DNA of 7,683 bases from Actinomycetes bacterium (GCA_023461115.1 JAEWOA010000105.1:1-7683), one strand, 5' to 3'. Shown: positions 1 through 5,931, counted from the stretch's first letter. Notes: generated by a model not told the origin, from the sequence alone. A program made the numbers and translations.

Positions 1-152
1 CCCCGCTCGGCGGCTTCGTCGAGGGCGTGCTCGCGTCCACGGGCGCGACCGTCGCGGCCGCCGCCGGCCTCGCCGCGCTGCTGGCCGGCCTGGGCGCGCT
101 GCTCGTCGTCGGCCGTCGCCGCCTGCGCCCGCAGAAGGCTGAGCGCCGCTGA
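1..152 (+). CDS. C-terminal end of a membrane protein, probably MFS-type transporter (partial)
   Basis: Reading from base 3, an open frame runs to a TGA at 150-152 and encodes 49 residues. It begins with PLGGFVEGVLASTGATVAAA, continues as a strongly hydrophobic Ala/Leu/Gly/Val helix of about 20 residues (LAALLAGLGALLVVG), and ends in a short basic tail (RRRLRPQKAERR). A last transmembrane helix followed by a positively charged cytoplasmic tail is how many major facilitator superfamily exporters end, and the Gly-rich segment before the helix fits a loop into a final helix. The start and the diagnostic motifs lie outside the window, so the family is a guess. A perfect hairpin begins six bases after the stop, so this gene ends its own transcript. 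Other polytopic membrane proteins remain possible. Confidence 0.6.
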   Translation, partial: PLGGFVEGVLASTGATVAAAAGLAALLAGLGALLVVGRRRLRPQKAERR

Positions 153-157
153 CGTGA

Positions 158-196
158 CGAAGGCCGGGCCGCCCATCGTTGGCGGCCCGGCCTTCG
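158..196 (+). terminator. Intrinsic terminator-like hairpin after the membrane protein gene
   Basis: A 16-bp perfect stem (CGAAGGCCGGGCCGCC at 158-173 pairing with 181-196) closes a 7-nt loop, CATCGTT. It starts six bases after the upstream stop codon. There is no T-tract, as is common for terminators in high-GC actinobacteria. It lies inside the upstream extension of the aldo/keto reductase frame, which argues against any start for that gene before 241. Confidence 0.85.
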
Positions 197-224
197 CGTG
201 CTCGGTGGCCACCGCGTCGTGGTC

Positions 225-232
225 GGGGGAGG
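225..232 (+). promoter_or_regulatory. Ribosome binding site of the aldo/keto reductase
   Basis: GGGGGAGG lies 8 nt before the ATG at 241. It decides the start against longer in-frame options beginning at 154. Confidence 0.75.
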
Positions 233-240
233 CTGTGCGC

Positions 241-1218
241 ATGGAATACCGCCCGCTGGGGAACACCGGCCTGAAGGTGTCCGAGATCGGCTACGGCGCC
301 TGGGGGATCGGCGCCTCGATGTGGATCGGCGCCCAGGAAGACGAGTCACTCGCCGCCTTGCGTCGGGCCATCGAGCTCGGCGTGAACTTCGTCGACACCG
401 CGCGCGGGTACGGCGAGAGCGAGCGCATCGTCGGCAGCGTGCTGCGCGACCACCCGGACGTGCTGGTGGCGACGAAGGTGCCGCCCAAGAACATGATGTG
501 GCCCGCGCCCAGTGGCGTGGCCGCCTCCGACGCGTTCCCGGGCGCGCACATCCGCGAGAGCCTGGAGACGAGCCTGGCCGCGTCCGGGCTGGAGGCCTTC
601 GACGTCCTGCAGTTCCACGTGTGGAGCGACGAGTGGGTGGGCTCCGGCGACTGGCTCGAGACCATCGCCGCCCTCAAGCAGGAGGGCAAGATCCGGTTCT
701 TCGGCGTCTCGGTGAACGACTACCAGCCGTCGAACGTGCTGGACCTGGTCCGCAGCGGCACGGTGGACACCATCCAGGTGATCTACAACGCGTGGCACCA
801 GGCGCCCGAGGCGGAGCTGCTGCCCGCGTGCGCCGAGCACGGCGTCGGGGTGATCGTGCGCGTCGCGCTCGACGAGGGCGGGCTGACCGGCCGGATCACC
901 GCGTCGTCGACCTTCCCGGACGGCGACTTCCGGAACCGCTTCTTCGGCGGATCGCGGCGGGCGGCCGTCGAGGAGCACGTCACCGCGCTGGTGTCGGAGC
1001 TCGGCATCGCGGCCGACGACCTGCCCGACACCGCCCTGCGCTACGTCCTGGACCACCCCGCGGTCTCCACCGTGATCGCCGGCATGCGGACGGTCCGCAA
1101 CGTCGAGCGCAACGCCGCGACGAGCGACGGCCGACGGCTCACCCCCCAGCAGCGCGCCGTGATCACCCGCCACCGCTGGGAGCGCAACTTCTACCAGGCG
1201 CCGGGGGCCGCTGACTGA
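241..1218 (+). CDS. Aldo/keto reductase family oxidoreductase
   Basis: This 325-residue protein has the usual length of a bacterial aldo/keto reductase, a cytosolic (alpha/beta)8-barrel that uses NADPH to reduce aldehydes and ketones to alcohols. The catalytic tetrad is visible: D52 (VDTA), Y57 (GYGESE), K79 (VATKVPP) and H126 (LQFHVW). The N-terminus RPLGNTGLKVSEIGYGAWGIG is typical of the Tas/YghZ-like branch (COG0667), and STVIAGMRTVRNVERN near residues 277-292 matches the cofactor phosphate-binding end. The ATG at 241 is chosen because GGGGGAGG (225-232) sits 8 nt upstream; an open frame continues back to 154 but crosses the preceding terminator hairpin. The substrate cannot be read from sequence. 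The gene appears monocistronic: a hairpin precedes it and a 139-bp gap follows. Confidence 0.93.
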   Translation: MEYRPLGNTGLKVSEIGYGAWGIGASMWIGAQEDESLAALRRAIELGVNFVDTARGYGESERIVGSVLRDHPDVLVATKVPPKNMMWPAPSGVAASDAFPGAHIRESLETSLAASGLEAFDVLQFHVWSDEWVGSGDWLETIAALKQEGKIRFFGVSVNDYQPSNVLDLVRSGTVDTIQVIYNAWHQAPEAELLPACAEHGVGVIVRVALDEGGLTGRITASSTFPDGDFRNRFFGGSRRAAVEEHVTALVSELGIAADDLPDTALRYVLDHPAVSTVIAGMRTVRNVERNAATSDGRRLTPQQRAVITRHRWERNFYQAPGAAD

Positions 1219-1246
1219 TCCGCTACTCGTGGTGGAGCAGCGGCTC

Positions 1247-1271
1247 GCGGTCGGCACCCCGAGGCGACCGC
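1247..1271 (+). terminator. Hairpin after the aldo/keto reductase, possible weak terminator
   Basis: A 7-bp perfect stem (GCGGTCG at 1247-1253 with CGACCGC at 1265-1271) closes an 11-nt loop, 28 nt after the stop codon. There is no T-tract. It is the only clear hairpin between the reductase and the promoter-like box of the next gene. Confidence 0.4.
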
Positions 1272-1279
1272 ATGCAGAA

Positions 1280-1303
1280 CGAGCGCCGCACGCTCGGTAC
1301 AGT
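1280..1303 (+). promoter_or_regulatory. Candidate -10 box (TACAGT) with an adjoining palindrome, upstream of the nuclease gene
   Basis: TACAGT at 1298-1303 fits the actinobacterial TAnnnT -10 pattern and would start transcription near 1310, about 48 nt before the GTG at 1358. No good -35 hexamer is visible. A 6-bp palindrome (CGAGCG at 1280-1285, CGCTCG at 1291-1296, 5-nt loop) sits directly upstream of the box and could be a regulator site. This is pattern matching only. Confidence 0.35.
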
Positions 1304-1357
1304 CTTCTGGCCGCCGCGCCGAGTGGAGTCGGCGTAGTAGGTGCCTCAAGGAGTGCT

Positions 1358-2443
1358 GTGTTCGGGTGGTTCGCCGGTCTGCCGGTGTTGGGCAAGGTCG
1401 TCACGACAGCGGCGGCTGTGGCCGTCGTCGGTAGTGGCGTCGTCGCGGTGGCGAGCACGGGCGGCGGCGAGCGCGCCGTCATCGAGCGGGTTGTCGACGG
1501 GGACACCCTCGACGTGACGATCGATGGGCGCTCCGAGCGCGTGCGGCTGCTGAACGTCAACGCGCCCGAGAGCGTCGACCCCGACAAGCCCGTCGAGTGC
1601 CTGGGCACCGAGGCATCCGAGCAGCTGCGGCGGTTGGCGCCGAAGGGCTCGTCCGTGCGGCTGGAGTACGACACGGAGCGCCGGGACCGGTACGGCAGAC
1701 TGCTCGCGGGGGTGTTCCTCGACGGCTCGCTCCTCAACGCCGAGATCGCCCGCGACGGCCTGGGGGTCGCGTTGGTCGTCGAGCCCAACCACCGTTTCTA
1801 CGACGAGGTACGCCAGGCCCAGGAACAGGCCGAGGCCGCGGGGCGCGGGCTCTACGACGAGTCCCACGCCTGCACGCTCCCCGCCCAGGTGGCAGCCATG
1901 CAGTCGGCTGTCGGCGAGGTGGCGATGGGAGCGCAGCCTGCGTCCCCGCAGGAGGCGGACGCGCTCATGGTGACCGTCGCCGCGGCGCTTGCTGCGGCGC
2001 ACGCCATGGATGACGCGTTGCACGACGCGGCTCGAACGGCCGCGTTCACGCCCGAGCGCCTGCACGGGTGGTCGCAAGAGGTGGAGCGGCGCTCCACAGA
2101 GTTGACCGAGCGCGCGGGCGCCCTCGAGAGCGCCCGCGCGGAACTCGAGCGGAAGGCCGCGGAGGCGAAGGCGGCGGCGGAGAAGGCAGCAGCGGAGAAG
2201 GCGGCAGCGGAAAAGGCAGCCGCACAGAAGGCCGCGCAGGCCGAGGCCGCCCGCGTCAAGGCAGAGGCGAAGGCTGCCGCGAAGGCGAAGGCCGCCGCGA
2301 AGGCGAAGGCCGCGAAGAAGCCTGCCGCCAAGTCGAAGCCGAAGAAGTCGACGAGCGGTGGCTCGTCGGGTGGCTCTGGCTACACGGGCTGCCGGGCTTA
2401 CGCCCCGGGTGGCAAGACCTGGAAGCCGATCCCCTGCCCGTAG
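1358..2443 (+). CDS. Membrane-anchored or secreted thermonuclease (SNase-like) with helical Ala/Lys-rich tail
   Basis: The 361-residue protein starts with a hydrophobic segment (about residues 8-34) acting as signal peptide or anchor, so the rest should lie outside the membrane. Residues about 40-150 form a staphylococcal nuclease (OB-fold) domain that cleaves DNA and RNA in a Ca2+-dependent way in characterised relatives. Visible equivalents of the S. aureus active site are D49 (VDGDT), R63 and E71 (RVRLLNVNAPE) and R114 (YGR). The Ca2+-ligand Asp40 is replaced by N68, and Thr41 by A69. A helical region (about 150-260) leads to an Ala/Lys/Glu-rich stretch (262-331), a Ser/Gly linker and a C-terminal motif with C345 and C360. 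The GTG at 1358 is chosen because AAGGAG (1348-1353) lies 4 nt upstream and the hydrophobic segment follows at once; an in-frame GTG at 1229 would add 43 residues without signal character. Confidence 0.88.
   Translation: MFGWFAGLPVLGKVVTTAAAVAVVGSGVVAVASTGGGERAVIERVVDGDTLDVTIDGRSERVRLLNVNAPESVDPDKPVECLGTEASEQLRRLAPKGSSVRLEYDTERRDRYGRLLAGVFLDGSLLNAEIARDGLGVALVVEPNHRFYDEVRQAQEQAEAAGRGLYDESHACTLPAQVAAMQSAVGEVAMGAQPASPQEADALMVTVAAALAAAHAMDDALHDAARTAAFTPERLHGWSQEVERRSTELTERAGALESARAELERKAAEAKAAAEKAAAEKAAAEKAAAQKAAQAEAARVKAEAKAAAKAKAAAKAKAAKKPAAKSKPKKSTSGGSSGGSGYTGCRAYAPGGKTWKPIPCP
2177..2236 (+). repeat. Four imperfect 15-bp in-frame repeats encoding AAEKA-type units
   Basis: Units at 2177-2191, 2192-2206, 2207-2221 and 2222-2236 (first unit GCGGAGAAGGCAGCA) encode Ala-Glu-Lys-Ala-Ala or close variants. 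A related pair of AKAKA-coding units follows at 2279-2296 and 2297-2311. The period is five residues, not seven, so the segment should be a charged single helix or stalk more than a canonical coiled coil. Repeats of this kind can change in number between strains. Confidence 0.8.
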
Positions 2444-2497
2444 GCCTTGCGTGGTCACGACCAGCCCGGAATCGGTCTCGTCGAACTGTCGATGTAG

Positions 2498-2523
2498 CGC
2501 CGACGCCGCGCCTGGGGTCGGCG
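2498..2523 (+). terminator. Hairpin between nuclease gene and tRNA, possible terminator
   Basis: A 7-bp perfect stem (CGCCGAC at 2498-2504 with GTCGGCG at 2517-2523) closes a 12-nt loop, 54 nt after the nuclease stop codon. It has no T-tract. It could end the nuclease transcript before the tRNA promoter. Confidence 0.4.
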
Positions 2524-2543
2524 GAGTGACACCATGAGACCTG

Positions 2544-2549
2544 TACGAT
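2544..2549 (+). promoter_or_regulatory. Candidate -10 box of the tRNA gene (TACGAT)
   Basis: TACGAT fits the TAnnnT pattern and would place the transcription start near 2556, about 20 nt before the mature tRNA 5' end. A GTGACA at 2526-2531 resembles a -35 box, but its 12-nt spacing is too short. Confidence 0.35.
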
Positions 2550-2575
2550 CCCCACGGACCACGCTCGCGGTCCTC

Positions 2576-2648
2576 GCGCCTGTAGCTCAGGGGATAGAGC
2601 ACCGCTCTCCTAAAGCGGGTGTCGGCAGTTCGAATCTGCCCAGGCGCA
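2576..2648 (+). tRNA. tRNA-Arg with anticodon CCT
   Basis: The full cloverleaf folds by eye. The acceptor stem GCGCCTG (2576-2582) pairs with CAGGCGC (2641-2647). The D stem is GCTC/GAGC. The anticodon stem CCGCT/AGCGG encloses the loop CTCCTAA, giving anticodon CCT at 2609-2611. The variable loop is GTGTC, and the T stem GGCAG/CTGCC encloses TTCGAAT. The discriminator base is A and the 3' CCA is not encoded. This tRNA reads AGG, a rare codon in high-GC actinobacteria. It stands alone, with no other tRNA in the window. tRNA genes are frequent integration sites; the nearest gene downstream is a toxin-antitoxin module, but I see no second copy of the tRNA 3' end here. Confidence 0.97.
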
Positions 2649-2734
2649 CAGTGCGTTGACAGGTCCGACCGTGCCTGGCCGCGTCGCCAAGCGTCCGGCG
2701 CAGGGCTGTGACGGCGTTCCGTGAATCCGCGTGC

Positions 2735-2756
2735 TCCGCCGCCGGCGGACGGCGGA
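2735..2756. other. GC-rich hairpin between tRNA and toxin gene
   Basis: TCCGCCG (2735-2741) pairs with CGGCGGA (2750-2756) around an 8-nt loop. It lies downstream of both the tRNA (+) and the toxin gene (-), so it could help end either transcript, but no T-tract follows on either strand in the right place. Confidence 0.35.
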
Positions 2757-2783
2757 AAACCACAATGTGACGACCGGGTACCG

Positions 2784-3182
2784 CTACTGGGGAGCTTCCT
2801 CGGCGTGACGGGGCGTGCAGTGGGCCTCGAGCCAGTCGGCGATCAGCGTGAGGTCGAGGTGCTCGTCGCCGCCTACGGTCCGGATGAACTCGTCACCCTC
2901 GACGGGGTCGACCGTCAGGGGGTGGCCGTTGACCTCGTAGAACGTGGCGACGAGCAGCCAAGAAAGGCGCTTGTTCCCGTCGTGCAGCGGGTGGGAGCGG
3001 TTGATGGCGTCGAGCAGCGCCGCACCCTTGGCGTGGATGCCGACGTAGGCCTCGGTACCCCAGACGACTTGCGACGGACGAGCGACGGCGGACGCGAGCG
3101 AGCCAGGGTCGCGGATGCTGAGTCCGAGCGCCTCGCAGAACCTGCGCGCGGTGTCGGCGGTCGGGTACCGGAACGTCGTCAC
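2784..3182 (-). CDS. doc: Doc-type (death-on-curing, Fic fold) toxin
   Basis: The 132-residue protein matches the Doc branch of the Fic family in length and motifs. RDPGSLASAVARP (residues 24-36) and the segment around EAYVGIHAKGAALLDAI (44-60) are typical. The active-site loop is H64-P-L-H-D-G-N-K-R72. Having Lys where AMP-transferring Fic enzymes have the second Gly is the Doc signature; P1 Doc phosphorylates elongation factor Tu and so stops translation. Doc normally has Phe where L66 stands. All polar loop residues (H64, D68, N70, K71, R72) are present, so activity is plausible. It starts with GTG, overlapping the antitoxin stop by 4 bp (3179-3182), which implies translational coupling. 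No gene lies between it and the tRNA. The kinase function is inferred from family membership, and a chromosomal role is unknown. Confidence 0.9.
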   Translation of the reverse strand: MTTFRYPTADTARRFCEALGLSIRDPGSLASAVARPSQVVWGTEAYVGIHAKGAALLDAINRSHPLHDGNKRLSWLLVATFYEVNGHPLTVDPVEGDEFIRTVGGDEHLDLTLIADWLEAHCTPRHAEEAPQ

Positions 3183-3385
3183 TGGGAGAGGCGGTCGAGC
3201 AACTCGGCATCGCGCTCGAGGACGCGGTGGAGGGCGTCGTCGTACGCCTCCTCGACGAGGGTCGACTGCGCGAGCCTGCGAATGGCGACGATGGCCATCT
3301 CGTTCATGGACCGGTGCTCGTGCTCGGCGAGCCGGCGCAGGAGCGCGGCCTCGTCGTCCGTCATCCTCAACGACATCGTCGCCAT
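3179..3385 (-). CDS. Ribbon-helix-helix antitoxin paired with Doc
   Basis: This 68-residue protein has the order of a ribbon-helix-helix DNA-binding domain of the CopG/Arc type: a short beta strand (MSLRMT, residues 4-9), helix one (DDEAALLRRLAEHEHR, about 10-25), then SMNEMAIVAIRRLA (26-39) as helix two. The charged C-terminal part (about 40-68, ending RVLERDAELLDRLSQ) would bind and silence the toxin. As in most type II modules, it precedes the toxin and overlaps it by 4 bp. The ATG at 3385 is chosen because GGAGG lies 5 nt upstream; in-frame ATGs at codons 4 and 8 lack such a site. P1 Doc is paired with Phd, which has a different fold, so this is a non-canonical combination. It probably represses its own operon through the palindrome upstream. 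Confidence 0.87.
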   Translation of the reverse strand: MATMSLRMTDDEAALLRRLAEHEHRSMNEMAIVAIRRLAQSTLVEEAYDDALHRVLERDAELLDRLSQ

Positions 3386-3390
3386 AATCG

Positions 3391-3395
3391 CCTCC
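3391..3395 (-). promoter_or_regulatory. Ribosome binding site of the antitoxin
   Basis: On the minus strand GGAGG lies 5 nt before the ATG, fixing the antitoxin start at 3385. Confidence 0.7.
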
Positions 3396-3413
3396 GTGGC
3401 ATCACTATGCCAC
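3396..3413 (-). promoter_or_regulatory. Perfect palindrome, probable operator of the toxin-antitoxin operon
   Basis: GTGGCAT and ATGCCAC, separated by 4 nt, form a perfect 7+4+7 inverted repeat that abuts the antitoxin ribosome binding site. On the minus strand the centre reads CATAGT, a passable -10 box, so a bound RHH dimer pair could block RNA polymerase directly. No convincing -35 hexamer is visible at normal spacing. Autoregulation at such palindromes is usual for RHH antitoxins; binding here is inferred. Confidence 0.6.
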
Positions 3414-3775
3414 CACCGTACCGCGACCCGGCCGACAACCTCACGCGTTGCGGCGACGGAATGGCTGGACGTGCGACGTATCCTGAGCCTGGTCCTTCCG
3501 GTCCTCGGTTCCGGAGCAAGGACGTAGTGGCCGCAGGGTTCTCGTCAGGCCCGGCCGGCTTGTGCTCGGGTCGTCGCCCACGGACAGACCATGACGTGGA
3601 CGCGGATGAAGGCAGCCGGGCGCGGGCGCGACCGGCTGGTCGCCATTCGTCGCACGCCGGCGCGCGCGAAGGCGGGCTCTCCGCTCGAGCGCCGGGTGCC
3701 CGGATGTCCCGGGCGCTGGCGCGGGGAATGGCGCGCCGCGCCGCGAGTGCTGGACGCGTGAACGAAGGAGGAGCA
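3414..3775. other. Divergent intergenic region between the toxin-antitoxin operon and the SNF2 gene, no gene seen
   Basis: The region is open in several frames, but none has a recognisable protein, ribosome binding site or family motif. Two imperfect hairpins are visible on the + strand. GTCCTT-CCGG (3492-3501) pairs with CCGG...AAGGAC (3511-3523) around a bulge. AGCGCCGGG (3688-3696) pairs with CCCGGGCGCT (3708-3717) with one bulged base. The promoter of the SNF2 gene must lie here or the gene must have a long leader, but no convincing -35/-10 pair stands out. Confidence 0.4.
3765..3773 (+). promoter_or_regulatory. Ribosome binding site of the SNF2 gene
   Basis: AAGGAGGAG ends 2 nt before the GTG at 3776, with the AGGAGG core 4 nt before it. 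It selects this start over the in-frame GTG at 3758, which has no such site, and over the long open frame reaching back to 3227. Confidence 0.75.
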
Positions 3776-5923
3776 GTGGCACGACCAGGCGAACGAGGGT
3801 CGGGCCGCGCGCGCTCGGGCGGCGGTCAGCGCCGCACCGCGGCGCGTCCCGCCGAGCAGGGGCTCATCCCCGTGATCGCCGAGGTCGCGAGCGACATCGA
3901 CCGCGTGGTGCAGCGGCCGCCGACGCAGCCCGTGTGGCGCACCAAGTTCCAGGTGGTCGCGCTGCTGATGCGCGAGGAGCGCGCGCGGGTGATGGCCGAC
4001 GATGGCCTGACCTCCGCCAAGCGGGGCGAGCAGCTCAAGCGGCTCGACGGCATCGCGACGCAGCTCGCCAAGACCGCCGCGCGGGACACCTCCCTGCTGG
4101 CGCTGCTCGCCGACGACGCCCGCGTGTCCGCAGCGGCGCGCGAGTACAAGGCCTCGTTGATGCGCGCGGGCGGGCTCGAGGTGCCCGACGAGCCGGAGCC
4201 GGCGCCGCCGGTCGTGCGGGCGCAGGCCACGACGACGGCGCAGGTGGTCCCGCAGTCGGTGCGCGCGCGCCAGTTGGCCAACCCGTTCCTGGCGCCCGAC
4301 TTCGAGGGCGCCGCCGAGCGGCTCGCGGCGCGCGCCCGACGACTCGCCGGCTGGGAGCTGCTCGATCCACTGTTCAACTCGTTCGAGCGCGCCGCGGACG
4401 GGCGGCCCGCGTGCATGGCGCTGCCCGAGCCGCGCTCGTTCTTCGCGCCGCTGGGCCGTGAGCTCATGCCGCACCAGGCGAAGGTCGTCGAGGCCGCCGC
4501 GCGTGGCCACCGCACCTTCCTGCTCGCCGACGAGCCCGGCCTCGGCAAGACCGCGCAAGCACTGCTCGCGGCGCAGGCGGCGGACGCGTTCCCGCTGCTC
4601 GTCGTCGTGCCCAACGTGGTGAAGACCAACTGGGCGCACGAGGTGGGGCTGTGGACCCCGCTGCGCAACGCCACCGTGGTGCACGGAGACGGCGGCGACG
4701 TCGACGCGTTCGCGGACGTCGTGATCATGAACTACGACATCCTCGACCGGCACGTCGGCTGGCTGGGCAACCTGGGGTTCCGGGGGATGGTCGTCGACGA
4801 GGCGCACTTCATCAAGAACAAGTCGTCGCAGCGCTCGCAGCACGTCCTGGCGATCTCCGAGCGGATCCGGGAGCGCACCACCAAGCCGCTGCTCATGGCC
4901 CTGACGGGCACACCGCTGATCAACGACATCGAGGACTTCCGGGCCATCTGGCAGTTCCTCGGCTGGATCGACGACACCAAGCCGCTCGGCAAGCTGATGA
5001 CCTCGCTCGAGGACACGGGCCTCACCCCGGTCGACCCGGGCTTCTACTCCGCGGCGCGCACCAGCGTGATCGACATGGGCATCGTGCGTCGTCGCAAGGT
5101 CGACGTCGTCGCCGACATCCCCGCGCGCCGCGTGGCCGACCTGCCGGTGGAGCTCGACGGCGCCGTCGGCCGCTCGATCCGCGCGGCCGAGGCGGCGCTC
5201 ACCGAGCGCCTGGTCGGGCGGTACCGCTCGGCGGTGGAGTTCGCGCGGGGCAACGGCGCCGTCGTCGAGGGCATCGACCTCGACCTGGTGCGCCGCGTGG
5301 CCGCCGCCGAGCTCAAGGACTCGAGCGAGAAGGCGGGCGGCGAGAACGTCTTCACCATGGTCCGGCGCATCGGCCAGGCCAAGGCCGGGCTGGCCGCGGA
5401 CTACGCCGCACAGCTCGCGCGCAACGTCGGCAAGGTCGTGTTCTTCGCGCGGCACGTGGACGTCATGGACGCCGCCGAGAAGAGCTTCGCCGAGCGCGGC
5501 ATCAAGTACGCGTCGATCCGCGGCGAGCAGACGACCAGGACTCGCGACAAGAACGTCAAGGCGTTCGTGGAGGACCCGGACGTCTCGATCGTGGTGTGCT
5601 CGCTCATGGCCGCGGGCGTGGGCCTGAACCTGCAGGTCGCGTCCAACCTGGTGCTCGCGGAGCTGTCCTGGACGGACGCCGAGCAGACCCAGGCCATCGA
5701 CCGCATCCACCGCATCGGCCAGGACCAGCCCGTCACGGCCTGGCGGATCATCGCGGCGCAGACCATCGACGCCAAGATCGCCGAGCTCATCGACAGCAAG
5801 TCCGCGCTGGCGGCCCGGGCGCTCGATGGGGCACAGGACGTGGACGGCTCGACGACCGACGTGCAGCTCGAGACCCTCGTCGCGCTCCTGAGCGACGCGC
5901 TCGCCGACGCCGGCCTGGGCTGA
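3776..5923 (+). CDS. SNF2-family DEAH-box ATPase/helicase, SMARCAL1-like
   Basis: The 715-residue protein carries the complete SNF2 ATPase core, a double-stranded-DNA translocase used in remodelling of protein-DNA complexes or fork structures. Motifs in order are a Q-like segment LMPHQAKVV, Walker A DEPGLGKT (252-259, K258), DEAH (341-344), motif III LTGTP (376-380), motif V AAGVGLNLQ (from 612), and motif VI QAIDRIHRIGQ (639-649) with its arginines. The first lobe spans about 230-420 and the second about 540-670. Residues 1-230 are a poorly recognised, mostly helical N-terminus with a basic Arg/Gly-rich start. DEPGLGKT in place of DEMGLGKT is seen in SMARCAL1-like and many actinobacterial members. 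No methylase, nuclease or DISARM-type partner lies nearby, so DNA repair or replication upkeep is as likely as defence. The upstream frame back to 3227 is not coding. Confidence 0.93.
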   Translation: MARPGERGSGRARSGGGQRRTAARPAEQGLIPVIAEVASDIDRVVQRPPTQPVWRTKFQVVALLMREERARVMADDGLTSAKRGEQLKRLDGIATQLAKTAARDTSLLALLADDARVSAAAREYKASLMRAGGLEVPDEPEPAPPVVRAQATTTAQVVPQSVRARQLANPFLAPDFEGAAERLAARARRLAGWELLDPLFNSFERAADGRPACMALPEPRSFFAPLGRELMPHQAKVVEAAARGHRTFLLADEPGLGKTAQALLAAQAADAFPLLVVVPNVVKTNWAHEVGLWTPLRNATVVHGDGGDVDAFADVVIMNYDILDRHVGWLGNLGFRGMVVDEAHFIKNKSSQRSQHVLAISERIRERTTKPLLMALTGTPLINDIEDFRAIWQFLGWIDDTKPLGKLMTSLEDTGLTPVDPGFYSAARTSVIDMGIVRRRKVDVVADIPARRVADLPVELDGAVGRSIRAAEAALTERLVGRYRSAVEFARGNGAVVEGIDLDLVRRVAAAELKDSSEKAGGENVFTMVRRIGQAKAGLAADYAAQLARNVGKVVFFARHVDVMDAAEKSFAERGIKYASIRGEQTTRTRDKNVKAFVEDPDVSIVVCSLMAAGVGLNLQVASNLVLAELSWTDAEQTQAIDRIHRIGQDQPVTAWRIIAAQTIDAKIAELIDSKSALAARALDGAQDVDGSTTDVQLETLVALLSDALADAGLG

Positions 5924-5931
5924 CGCCGGCG
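5908..5931 (+). terminator. Hairpin spanning the SNF2 stop codon, possible weak terminator
   Basis: CGCCGGC (5908-5914) pairs perfectly with GCCGGCG (5925-5931) around a 10-nt loop that contains the TGA stop. It has no T-tract, so its role is uncertain. Confidence 0.35.

Noticed and set aside
346..1788. Long minus-strand open frame of 480 codons across the reductase and nuclease genes
   Set aside because: It is antisense to two genes with clear family motifs; its Arg/Gly/Val-rich composition is typical of the shadow frame of high-GC coding sequence.
2177..2311. Possible CRISPR-like or intergenic tandem repeat
   Set aside because: The repeats are contiguous, codon-phased and inside a gene, with no spacers.
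2721..3527. Plus-strand open frame opposite the toxin-antitoxin genes
   Set aside because: It is antisense to two well-supported genes with Doc and RHH motifs; no ribosome binding site precedes it.
3227..3775. N-terminal extension of the SNF2 frame
   Set aside because: It runs antisense over the antitoxin gene, has no family similarity that I recognise, and is superseded by AAGGAGGAG-CA-GTG at 3776.
3441..3782. Minus-strand open frame of 113 codons
   Set aside because: Arg/Pro-rich, with no recognisable motif, and it starts inside the SNF2 gene.
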